6,625 nt of DNA from an uncultured Prevotella sp. (GTDB lineage: Bacteria; Bacteroidota; Bacteroidia; Bacteroidales; Bacteroidaceae). Positions 1-5,943 of the stretch are shown here, piece by piece; the first letter of the stretch is position 1; each line of letters starts with the position of its first letter. A program made the translations under genes and the position numbers. The stretch lies in NCBI GenBank assembly GCA_946623195.1, contig CAMOQW010000077.1, positions 1 through 6,625 of the forward strand, given 5' to 3'. The notes below the pieces were generated by a model, which had not been told where the DNA came from, made no database searches, and saw only the letters and a program-made list of their open reading frames with translations.

Positions 1-22
1 GGAACTTTTGTACCTATGCCCT

Positions 23-643
23 ATGCCCAAAAAGAAAAGTGGATTCCCATACGAAGTCTATCCGACCCCAGCAAAAGGGAAGGACGGTGGATACATCGTC
101 TATGCCCGACCAGCCAAAGGCCTGAAGATGAGCATCGAGGGGGTAGACGAATTCTGTGCCAAATACTATCAGACACGCAGTGGTGAGATAGAGTGGGCCT
201 TCAAGGCCTTCCTTAAAGGAGCCGCAGAGCTGATGGCCCAAGGCTATAGAATCGATACGCCCATTGGCTCGTTTGTACCGAAGCTGTCCCTAAAGCGCGA
301 GATTACCAACCCTGACCAGGTAAGGAACAGTGACGTCGAACTTGACGGGGTAGACTACAACCCCGGCAAAACGTGGAACAAGGCCATTGGGAAATGGCTC
401 TACGACGGATTCCTGCGCATAGACAATCCCAACGTCCATCAAGTGCTGGCTGACCCGGCACACTTGGAAGAAGTGTTACAGAAATGCCTCCAACGGGGCT
501 ATACCACCGTCAGCCTCTTTGCCTATCATGCCGGGCTGACTAAATTCTCTGCCCGCAAGTTGCTGAACGCATGGACAGAGGGCGAGAATCCAAAACTGAT
601 GAAGTCGAAAATGGGACATACAGACATCTATACGGAAGTGTAG
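23..643 (+). CDS. HU-like DNA-binding protein with C-terminal winged-helix-like domain
   Basis: A 206-residue protein, about twice the length of ordinary HU (about 90 aa). Residues about 1-125 resemble the extended HU-related domain seen in Bacteroidetes: a basic start (MPKKK), then the segments IVYARPAKG and IEWAFKAFLKGAAELM, followed by DTPIGSFVPKL and a GKTWNKAIGKW segment. Residues about 135-206 look like a winged helix-turn-helix (TVSLFAYHAGLTKFSARKLLNAW, split as a helix, turn and recognition helix), matching the HU-wHTH fusion architecture. The family is expected to bind DNA as a nucleoid-type or regulatory protein; the target is unknown. I chose ATG at 23 because MPKKK is a typical start; the frame stays open to the window edge (a TTG lies at 8), so an upstream start is possible. 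The sequence AACTTTTG at 3-10 is one base off the TAnnTTTG promoter motif but sits very close to the ATG. No link to the downstream glycan genes is shown beyond proximity. Confidence 0.8.
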   Translation: MPKKKSGFPYEVYPTPAKGKDGGYIVYARPAKGLKMSIEGVDEFCAKYYQTRSGEIEWAFKAFLKGAAELMAQGYRIDTPIGSFVPKLSLKREITNPDQVRNSDVELDGVDYNPGKTWNKAIGKWLYDGFLRIDNPNVHQVLADPAHLEEVLQKCLQRGYTTVSLFAYHAGLTKFSARKLLNAWTEGENPKLMKSKMGHTDIYTEV

Positions 644-742
644 ACAAATCGGTATATAGGAACAAAACTACTGTGCCGTCAGTGTGCCGTTTCTTAGCCA
701 CCCTCTGTCCGGAAAAAACGGTTGAATTTGGGCTAACGCGCA

Positions 743-792
743 CTATCGTTTGCGCCATTGCGAACAAATGTTTGCGCCTACGCAAACGATAG
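743..792. repeat. Nested inverted repeats / tandem dyads
   Basis: CTATCGTTTGCG (743-754) is an exact inverted repeat of CGCAAACGATAG (781-792), a 12-bp stem over a 26-base interior. Inside, GTTTGCGCC occurs twice (748-756 and 770-778), exactly 22 bases apart, and each copy begins its own imperfect palindrome (748-765 and 770-787; the second has a perfect 7-bp stem with loop CCTA). The arrangement permits either one long hairpin or two short ones. It could be a pair of operator dyads two helical turns apart, a recombination site, or an RNA structure; the sequence does not decide. Confidence 0.6.
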
Positions 793-818
793 AAAAAGGC
801 AGGTTCTTCCCCTGTCCG

Positions 819-890
819 CCAGGCATTCTTCCCTAGTCAGCCAGGCATTCTTCCCTGTCAGCAAGGCATTCTTCCCTGTCAGCAAGGCAT
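819..890. repeat. 21-bp tandem repeat, about 3.3 copies
   Basis: The core AGGCATTCTTCCCT occurs at 821, 843 and 864, and a truncated AGGCAT at 885. Spacing is 22, 21 and 21 bases; the first unit carries one extra A (CCCTAGTCAG against CCCTGTCAG). A degenerate unit precedes it (about 798-818, with GGTTCTTCCCCTGTC). Because 21 is a multiple of three, both strands stay open across it, giving repeats such as CLADREE on the - strand and AFFPVSK on the + strand; I treat these as by-products, not proteins. Confidence 0.8.
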
Positions 891-1072
891 TGGCCAGGTG
901 GGTGCAGCACACTGACAGCACACAGGAAGGTAGACTGTGCCGCCTGTACCACATTGACTTTCAGTGTAATAACATCAATGACGGCACTGACGGCATAGTC
1001 TTTTGGTGGGCACTCATGTAGTGATGTAATGTTTGGATAGCTATGCTGCAAAGCGAAAAAAGTCCTTATTTT

Positions 1073-1104
1073 TTTGGAGGAGAATGAATAAATTAGTATC
1101 TTTG
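1073..1104 (+). promoter_or_regulatory. Bacteroidetes-type promoter for the lipoprotein-mannanase operon
   Basis: TTTG at 1073-1076 (-33 element) is followed after 20 bases by TATCTTTG at 1097-1104, an exact match to the -7 consensus TAnnTTTG of the Bacteroidetes primary sigma factor. Transcription would start near 1110-1112, leaving a leader of about 53 bases that is A/T-rich and has no Shine-Dalgarno sequence, as is normal for this phylum. An 8-bp inverted repeat (CTGCAAAG 1046-1053, CTTTGCAG 1100-1107) flanks and overlaps the promoter and could be an operator, but it is short enough to be chance. Confidence 0.75.
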
Positions 1105-1163
1105 CAGACAGTAACACTACTTATTGATTTAAAAACAAGTTTATTAATTAAAAACAAACCAAA

Positions 1164-1757
1164 ATGAAAAAATTAAGTTATTTCGTAAGTCTGCTGTTTG
1201 CTTTTGCACTGACAGCAAGTGTATCATCATGTGTGGTAGAGGACAACCCTTCCAATGGTGCTGTGGAACCCGCTGTTGACGATCCCATAGAGCAGGGTCC
1301 CTTGTTCTCCTGGATTGGTGGCGAGGAGGGTGCTACCGTTGTCGGAGGTACCGTCGTTGGCAATGGTGCTGATGCCGAGAGTGTAAATTATTTAAATTCA
1401 GGTTATTACACTATTCGTGTCAGTTCCAAGAAGGCTAATATCGAGACCGACAACATCACCATCACGCTGGACGAGCCTATCGCAGAGGGCGACATGCTTT
1501 CCATTACGGCATACCGGAATAAGGATACCGATGCCAATGGTAACCTGTATATCCTGTTCGAGAATGAAGCAACGATTGATGAGGGCAGCGACGTGACGTG
1601 GAACAACATTCATGCCGACTATGGCCAGGAGCCCAACACCAACGTTTACGACCTGTCGGAAGCTGTTGGCAGCAAGACCATCCGTCTGGCTCGCTCGAAG
1701 AGCGGTACGAATGTCTTCATCACTGCGATAGAGATTGCTAAAGCTGCCGCTGAGTAA
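1164..1757 (+). CDS. Small surface lipoprotein, putative carbohydrate-binding beta-sandwich
   Basis: A 197-residue lipoprotein. Residues 1-22 form a signal peptide (MKK, hydrophobic core to about 18) ending in the lipobox VSSC, with C23 the lipidated cysteine. The acidic VVEDN right after it resembles the export signals that send Bacteroidetes lipoproteins to the cell surface. A Pro/Glu/Asp-rich linker (about 24-48) leads to one domain (about 48-193) with alternating strand-like segments, including YYTIRVSSKKANIE, ITITLDEPIAEGDMLSITAY, LYILFENEATI and a closing TIRLARSKSGTNVFITAIEI. That pattern resembles beta-sandwich, CBM-like modules on Bacteroidetes glycan-binding proteins, but I do not recognise a named family. 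No catalytic motif is visible. It is first in a two-gene operon, 11 bases before a mannanase, which suggests a glycan-binding partner. The binding role is inference. The start is supported by the signal peptide and an A-rich upstream sequence. Confidence 0.8.
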   Translation: MKKLSYFVSLLFAFALTASVSSCVVEDNPSNGAVEPAVDDPIEQGPLFSWIGGEEGATVVGGTVVGNGADAESVNYLNSGYYTIRVSSKKANIETDNITITLDEPIAEGDMLSITAYRNKDTDANGNLYILFENEATIDEGSDVTWNNIHADYGQEPNTNVYDLSEAVGSKTIRLARSKSGTNVFITAIEIAKAAAE

Positions 1758-1768
1758 TTTCGAAATAC

Positions 1769-3064
1769 ATGATGAAACAACTCATCTTATGGGCCGCTGT
1801 GGCAGCACTGGCGATGGCCTGTCAGCAGCAGAAACAGGCAGAGAGTGACTTCGTGCGTGTGGAGAATGGCCATTTCGTGCGTGCCGGCAAGCCCTATTAT
1901 TATGTAGGCACTAATTTCTGGTATGGCGCCATCCTCGGTTCGGAAGGGCAGGGCGGCGACCGTGACCGGCTGGCCAGGGAGCTGGATGCCATGAAGGCGC
2001 TGGGCATCGACAACCTGCGCATTCTGGTGGGCTCTGACGGTGAACGCGGCGTGAAGACCAAGGTGGAACCCACGCTGCAAGTCAGTCCGGGCGTCTACAA
2101 CGACACCATCCTGGCCGGTCTGGACTATCTGCTGATGGAGATGGGTAAGCGGCAGATGGTGGCCGTGCTCTACCTCAACAATTCGTGGGAGTGGAGTGGG
2201 GGCTATGGCTTCTATCTGGAGCATGCTGGTGCCGGCAAGCAGCCGCGCCCTGACGATGTGGGCTATCCCGCCTTTATGGAGGCTATGTCGAAATATGCCA
2301 CCAACGAGAAGGCCCACCAGTTGTTCTACGACTACGTGCGTTTCATCATTTCGCGCACCAATCGCTATACCGGAAAGAAATATGTAGACGACCCGGCCAT
2401 CATGTCGTGGCAGATAGGCAACGAGCCGCGCGCCTTTTCGAAGGAGGCACTGCCGGCCTTCGAGAAGTGGCTCCGTGAGGCTTCTGCCCTGATTCGCTCG
2501 CTGGACCGGAACCATCTGATTAGTGTCGGCAGCGAGGGCTCGTGGGGCTGCGAGAACGATTACGGCTCTTATGCCCGCATTTGCGGCGACGAGAACATCG
2601 ACTACTGTAATGTCCACTTGTGGCCCTACAACTGGGGCTGGGCCAAGCCCGACTCGCTGATAGAGCACTTGCCGCAAGCCTGCGAGAATACCGAAGACTA
2701 CATCAACCGCCATCTGGCTATCTGCGACAGTCTGAACAAGCCCTTGGTGATGGAGGAGTTCGGTTATCCGCGCGACGGCTTCAAGTTTACCCTCGATACG
2801 CCCACGAAGGGTCGCGACGGCTATTACAAGTTTGTATTCTCGCTGGTGGCCGACAATGCCGAACAGGGAGGCAAGTTTGCCGGTTGCAATTTCTGGGGCT
2901 GGGGCGGCTATGCCCTACCTAAGCATGAGCAATGGCAGGTGGGCGACGATTACACCAACGACCCCGCTCAGGAAGCCCAGGGGCTGAACAGCGTCTTCGT
3001 GACAGACACCACCACACTGGCAGTCGTCAAAGAACAGGTGGAGCGGATGAGCAGCGTTAAATAG
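1769..3064 (+). CDS. GH5 (subfamily 7-like) endo-beta-1,4-mannanase lipoprotein
   Basis: A 431-residue enzyme predicted to cut internal beta-1,4-mannosidic bonds in mannan, galactomannan or glucomannan. The signal peptide ends in lipobox LAMAC with C18; the following QQQKQAE has no early acidic cluster, so a periplasm-facing location is plausible. The rest is one TIM barrel typical of family GH5: GTNFWYGAILGSEGQGGDRD (48-67), DNLRILVG with R84, LNNSWEWSGGYG (136-147), WQIGNEPR with acid/base E219, HLWPYNWGW with H283, MEEFGYPR with nucleophile E330 (E329 precedes it), and FWGWGG with W376. The GTNFWYGAILG and NNSWEWSGG segments and the overall length favour subfamily GH5_7, mostly mannanases. 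All expected catalytic residues are present. It follows the small lipoprotein by 11 bases, so the two are probably co-transcribed. ATG ATG at 1769/1772 offers two adjacent starts; either keeps the signal peptide. Confidence 0.93.
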   Translation: MMKQLILWAAVAALAMACQQQKQAESDFVRVENGHFVRAGKPYYYVGTNFWYGAILGSEGQGGDRDRLARELDAMKALGIDNLRILVGSDGERGVKTKVEPTLQVSPGVYNDTILAGLDYLLMEMGKRQMVAVLYLNNSWEWSGGYGFYLEHAGAGKQPRPDDVGYPAFMEAMSKYATNEKAHQLFYDYVRFIISRTNRYTGKKYVDDPAIMSWQIGNEPRAFSKEALPAFEKWLREASALIRSLDRNHLISVGSEGSWGCENDYGSYARICGDENIDYCNVHLWPYNWGWAKPDSLIEHLPQACENTEDYINRHLAICDSLNKPLVMEEFGYPRDGFKFTLDTPTKGRDGYYKFVFSLVADNAEQGGKFAGCNFWGWGGYALPKHEQWQVGDDYTNDPAQEAQGLNSVFVTDTTTLAVVKEQVERMSSVK

Positions 3065-3099
3065 TTAAATAGGTGGAACGGATGAGCAACGTTAAATAG
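3036..3099 (+). repeat. Direct duplication of the mannanase gene's 3' end
   Basis: The last 29 bases of the GH5_7-like gene (3036-3064, including stop) recur at 3071-3099 with 27 of 29 matches; the period is 35 bases. The second copy would read VERMSNVK-stop, against VERMSSVK-stop in the gene. One change is synonymous and the other is Ser to Asn. It lies after the real stop and out of frame with it, so it is not translated as part of the gene. Confidence 0.85.
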
Positions 3100-3135
3100 A
3101 AAGAGAGAGAGGCCGGTGAGCCTCTCTCTCTTTTT
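3098..3135. terminator. Bidirectional intrinsic terminator between convergent operons
   Basis: AAAGAGAGAGAGGC (3100-3113) pairs perfectly with 3120-3133 around the 6-base loop CGGTGA, a 14-bp stem. A T run follows on the + strand (3131-3135, then CTATTT), and the A-rich left flank (AAATAGAAA, 3094-3102) becomes a T-rich tail for - strand transcripts. It sits between the + strand mannanase stop (3064) and the - strand GH26 stop (3136), so it can serve both. Confidence 0.88.
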
Positions 3136-4317
3136 CTATTTCTGCAGATACAGTCCGTTGACATCGCTAAGGAACAATGTCCGCTTGTCGTTATAGAAAC
3201 GGACGAAGTCTGACGTAGAGCGTTGTCCGGGGTAGGGAGCAAAGAAGTGGTTGGGCCGGTTGTGGGCGTTGCGCCAAACCAGGACGTAGCAGACGGGCTG
3301 TTGGGCCAGCACCGGAGCCAGCGTCTGTGTCCACCAGTTGTCGGTCTTCAGGCATTCATAGCCCGTCTCCGTCAGGGCAGCAGCCTTCTGGTGCTGCTTG
3401 GCAATGGCACACACCATCTTCAGGTTCTTCGCCAGATGCTCCGTGTACTGGGCAATCTGCGTAGTGTCAGCCTCCGGTGCAAAGCAGTAGCAGTCTAATC
3501 CCAACAGGTCGATGAGCTCGTCGCCGGGATAGCGCTCCAGGTATTTTGCTGCGTCGCCATCAGCCTCAGTACCGGGCGAGTAGGCATACAGCGCATTCAC
3601 CACACCTTTCTGTTTCAACCGCTCTTCAGTCAGTTGCCAGAGGGCCTTGTACTGTTCTGCCGTACAGTGCTGCTGTCCCCACCAGAACCAGGACCCCGTG
3701 TGCTCGTGCCAAGGGCGGAATAAAACCGGTACTTTTACACCGTACGGGGTCTCCAGCGAGTTCAGGAAGTCGGCCACCTTGTCGAGCCACGTGAGGAACA
3801 CGTCGTGCTTCTGGCCACCTTCCAGAACAGCAGCCACCGTCCTGGTCTCAACGTCCTTCAGCGAGTCGGCCACCCATGCTGTTCCGCCGCTGAGCGGATT
3901 GTCTGCATGCCAGGAGAGCGTCACCATGCCTCCCCGGTTGAAGTGTGCGATAATCTCCTGACGGATGCGGCTGAAGGGCACGCCGTCCAGATTCCTGTCG
4001 CCTCCCAGTTCAATGCGCCCCAGGTCAAAGCTCAGCAGGGCGGGGTAGTCGTTGCAGACACTCTTCACGTCCGACTTGCTGTGGATGGTGGAGTCGTTGT
4101 CGTAGTCAGCCTCCCATCCTATGCCATACACCGTGTCGTCATGATGTCCGAACATATATACCGCGCTGTCGCTCATGGCCTTCAGGTTGGTCAGCAGGTT
4201 CTCGGTCCGCTGTGTTCGTCCGCTCTCTGCCAACGGGTCCTCGGCCTTGTTCTTGTCGCCGCATGATGCCAAAGCAGATGCAGCAAGGGCCATTGTGATG
4301 ATAAGAGTCTTGTTCAT
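3136..4317 (-). CDS. GH26 endo-beta-1,4-mannanase lipoprotein
   Basis: A 393-residue enzyme predicted to hydrolyse beta-1,4-mannan backbones. I chose ATG at 4317 rather than 4347 because it directly begins a signal peptide (MNKTLIITM) ending in lipobox ALASC with lipidated C19; the longer form would put charged residues ahead of it. The GH26 signature residues are present: FGHHDDTVYGIGW (56-68), LSWHADNP (134-141), RPWHEHTGSWFWWG with acid/base E205 (201-214), LGLDCYCF (272-279), and LTETGYE with nucleophile E317 (315-321). The barrel occupies about residues 36-385 with no extra module, close to the usual size for single-domain Bacteroidetes GH26 mannanases. It is last in the - strand operon, 72 bases after the GH5 gene, with a hairpin between them. 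D21, two residues after the lipid cysteine, is the only early acidic residue, so surface exposure is uncertain. GH26 also contains xylanases and mannobiosidases; endo-mannanase is the likeliest role given the neighbours. Confidence 0.92.
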   Translation of the reverse strand: MNKTLIITMALAASALASCGDKNKAEDPLAESGRTQRTENLLTNLKAMSDSAVYMFGHHDDTVYGIGWEADYDNDSTIHSKSDVKSVCNDYPALLSFDLGRIELGGDRNLDGVPFSRIRQEIIAHFNRGGMVTLSWHADNPLSGGTAWVADSLKDVETRTVAAVLEGGQKHDVFLTWLDKVADFLNSLETPYGVKVPVLFRPWHEHTGSWFWWGQQHCTAEQYKALWQLTEERLKQKGVVNALYAYSPGTEADGDAAKYLERYPGDELIDLLGLDCYCFAPEADTTQIAQYTEHLAKNLKMVCAIAKQHQKAAALTETGYECLKTDNWWTQTLAPVLAQQPVCYVLVWRNAHNRPNHFFAPYPGQRSTSDFVRFYNDKRTLFLSDVNGLYLQK

Positions 4318-4336
4318 AAGTTGTTTTCTATGAAGA

Positions 4337-4363
4337 AAGGCAGGCACTCAGCGGGCCTGCCTT
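4337..4363 (-). terminator. Intercistronic hairpin, terminator- or attenuator-like
   Basis: On the - strand, AAGGCAGGC (4363-4355) pairs perfectly with GCCTGCCTT (4345-4337), a 9-bp GC-rich stem with a 9-base loop, followed by TTCTTC. It starts 26 bases after the GH5 stop and ends 19 bases before the GH26 start codon. It could end part of the transcription, protect the upstream mRNA after processing, or modulate GH26 expression. I see no TAnnTTTG promoter in this gap, so GH26 probably depends on read-through. Confidence 0.6.
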
Positions 4364-4389
4364 CCCTATGATAAAAGAATCGTTGTTGA

Positions 4390-5925
4390 TTAGTAAGCGG
4401 CCGGAGCCTTGCTCCAGATTGTCTGGAAGCCATACGATCTGTCGGTGCTCGTGCAGGCCTTGATCATGGTGGGAACCAGCGTCTCGCTATCGTTCAGCCA
4501 GCTGCCGTCAGCATGGTCGATGTAACCGAAGCTCTCGCCCTCGTTGCCGGTCGCCTTGGTGTTGTTGTCCCAGATGAACATGGGGATGCCGGCCAGGTTG
4601 GCAGCACGGCAGAAGAACTCAAGATAGTAGGCACGGAAGGCATTCTCGGCATCCGTCTTTCTGTAGACGCAGCCATACTCGCCCAAGTAGCAGGGGATGT
4701 CGTTCTCGATGTAGGCTTTGCGCAGCTTGTAGAGCATGTTGATGACGGCCAGCTCGTCAGCGCCGGAAGCATCGGAGGTGTGTCCCCACATGGGAGCCAC
4801 GTCGCCAGCGGCGTATGGCTGTGTGCAGAAGTTGTACGGGTCGTAGTTGTGTACGGCCACCATCAGCTTGTTGGCGGGATCGTTAGGCAATACCAGATGG
4901 TCGATGGTCATGTCGATGTTGGCAGCATAGCCGGCCACGCCAATCCAGCGGGTGGCATTGTTGCCTCCGGTGGCACGGATGGCATCTACGGCATACTGGT
5001 TCCACTTGTTCAGCAGGTCGTACTCTTCGTCAGTGCCGCCGTTCCAGTTGTCGCCGGCATGAATCTCGTTGAAGGTCTCGAAGATCAGCTGCTCGCCATA
5101 GCCGGCAAACTTGGTGGCCACCTGCTTCCAGAGGTCGGCAATGAGGGTAGAGTCCTTCTTGGCCACCTCAGCATCCTTGGCAGCTTCGCCTAAGTCGGTC
5201 TCGAAGGAGTCGTGGTGAGTGTTCAGAATCACGTTCAGATTGGCGGCAATGGCCTTGTCGACAACGGCAGCCACCTCGTCCAGATAGGCAGCATCAATCA
5301 CGTTGCTGTCGTCCATGTGGTCAGTCCATGTCGTCGGGATACGTACTGACTTGGCACCGGCATTGGCCAGCGTCTGGAAGGGGGCAGCGGTCAGTGTTGC
5401 CACCTGGTCCCAGTAGCCCCAGCCCTTACTGATGGCTTCGCCGGAGGTGTCGAAGTGGTTACCCAGGTTCCAGCCCCAGCCCAGTTTCTGAGTCATGGCC
5501 GTAGCATTGTTGCTGGGCATCTCTTTCGTGCTGAAGGTTACGTCGATGTCCTCACCGTAAGGCTTCTGCTGAGGACCGATGACCAGGCCGGCAGGAATGT
5601 GCAGCTGGATCTTGTCGCAGAAATCCAGCGTCTTGGTGATGGTGAGCTCCTTGGCAGCACCGGCCACCCAAGCCTTGTCGACAGCGGCTCCGTTGATGGT
5701 CACCTGGCTGGCGTTCTTGGTAGCGAAGCCGATATACCTGTCGAAAGTCACCTTGATGGTTGTTTCGCCAAAGAAAACCGGTTTCTCTTCTGTGAGTTCT
5801 GCTGAAACGAAGTGTGGTGCATCAGTTTCAGTAATGTTAACCTGAGCATCTGTGTCCTGGCAGGCTGTGGCAACAAGTGCCACAGCTGCAAGAGACAGTG
5901 TATTGATAATATTTTTCAGTTTCAT
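4390..5925 (-). CDS. GH5 endo-beta-glucanase/glucomannanase lipoprotein (subfamily 4-like)
   Basis: A 511-residue lipoprotein. The signal peptide ends in lipobox VATAC with C22, followed by QDTD, whose acidic residues are compatible with surface export. Residues about 35-134 form an N-terminal immunoglobulin-like beta domain (TIKVTFDRYIGFATK, LTITKTLDFCDKIQLHIPAG, IDVTFST), probably a spacer or binding module. The GH5 barrel covers about 140-495: GWGWNLGNHFD (149-159), SVRIPTTW with R195, NTHHD (235-239), IFETFNEIH with acid/base E287, VHNYDPYNF with H359, LGEYG with nucleophile E416, and FIWDNN with W452. GWNLGN, the NTHHD segment and HNYDPY point to the cellulase/xyloglucanase/glucomannanase side of GH5, subfamily 4 best by eye; subfamily assignment is less sure than family. 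It lies 18 bases downstream of the repeat-domain protein gene and before GH26, so one operon is likely. In this setting, action on glucomannan or mixed glucans is plausible. Confidence 0.9.
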   Translation of the reverse strand: MKLKNIINTLSLAAVALVATACQDTDAQVNITETDAPHFVSAELTEEKPVFFGETTIKVTFDRYIGFATKNASQVTINGAAVDKAWVAGAAKELTITKTLDFCDKIQLHIPAGLVIGPQQKPYGEDIDVTFSTKEMPSNNATAMTQKLGWGWNLGNHFDTSGEAISKGWGYWDQVATLTAAPFQTLANAGAKSVRIPTTWTDHMDDSNVIDAAYLDEVAAVVDKAIAANLNVILNTHHDSFETDLGEAAKDAEVAKKDSTLIADLWKQVATKFAGYGEQLIFETFNEIHAGDNWNGGTDEEYDLLNKWNQYAVDAIRATGGNNATRWIGVAGYAANIDMTIDHLVLPNDPANKLMVAVHNYDPYNFCTQPYAAGDVAPMWGHTSDASGADELAVINMLYKLRKAYIENDIPCYLGEYGCVYRKTDAENAFRAYYLEFFCRAANLAGIPMFIWDNNTKATGNEGESFGYIDHADGSWLNDSETLVPTMIKACTSTDRSYGFQTIWSKAPAAY

Positions 5926-5943
5926 AATCGGAATAGTGTTTTA

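Larger units (their letters stand above)
670..999. repeat. Possible MITE-like element bounded by imperfect inverted repeats
   Basis: The left end (670-690, ACTGTGCCGTCAGTGTGCCG and one more T) reads, when reverse-complemented, almost like the right end (981-999, ACGGCACTGACGGCATAGT): one mismatch and one 2-base gap over about 20 positions. A third copy at 905-922 (CAGCACACTGACAGCACA), in the same orientation as the right end, matches 16 of 18 positions. A partial fourth copy (ACTGTGCCG) starts at 934. Between the ends are the nested dyads and the 21-bp tandem repeat. There is no transposase frame and I see no target-site duplication, so this is either a non-autonomous element, a repeated extragenic palindrome-type sequence, or a cluster of protein-binding sites. 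Confidence 0.45.
644..1163. other. Gene-free intergenic region, repeat-rich then promoter-bearing
   Basis: This 520-base gap has no convincing gene. The left two thirds (about 670-999) consist of inverted and tandem repeats described separately. The right part (1000-1163) is more AT-rich and holds an A6-N7-T7 tract (1055-1075), the promoter for the lipoprotein operon and an A-rich leader. Short open frames on both strands cross the repeats, but they owe their openness to a 21-bp repeat unit (a multiple of three) and show no start context or recognisable protein. No clear intrinsic terminator follows the HU-like gene. Confidence 0.7.

Noticed and set aside
627..644. Small hairpin at the HU-like gene stop (TCTATAC, loop GGAA, GTGTAGA)
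   Set aside because: AU-rich 7-bp stem containing one wobble pair and no following T run; too weak to call a terminator.
819..890. CRISPR array
   Set aside because: Units are 21 bases and directly adjacent, with no unique spacers and no cas genes.
571..1021. Plus-strand short open frames across the end of the HU-like gene and the repeats
   Set aside because: One overlaps the HU-like gene out of frame and both run through inverted and tandem repeats; no start context or protein-like composition.
833..1117. Minus-strand open frame of 94 codons ending in CLADREE repeats
   Set aside because: It spans the promoter and the tandem repeat and has no recognisable domain; its tail is open only because the repeat unit is a multiple of three.
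1787..2713. Long minus-strand open frame (308 codons) inside the GH5_7-like gene
   Set aside because: The + strand has complete GH5 motifs and a lipoprotein signal; this frame is an antisense shadow caused by codon bias.
4513..5193. Plus-strand open frame (226 codons) inside the GH5 glucanase gene
   Set aside because: Antisense shadow of a gene with intact catalytic motifs; low-complexity, Val/Gly-rich translation.
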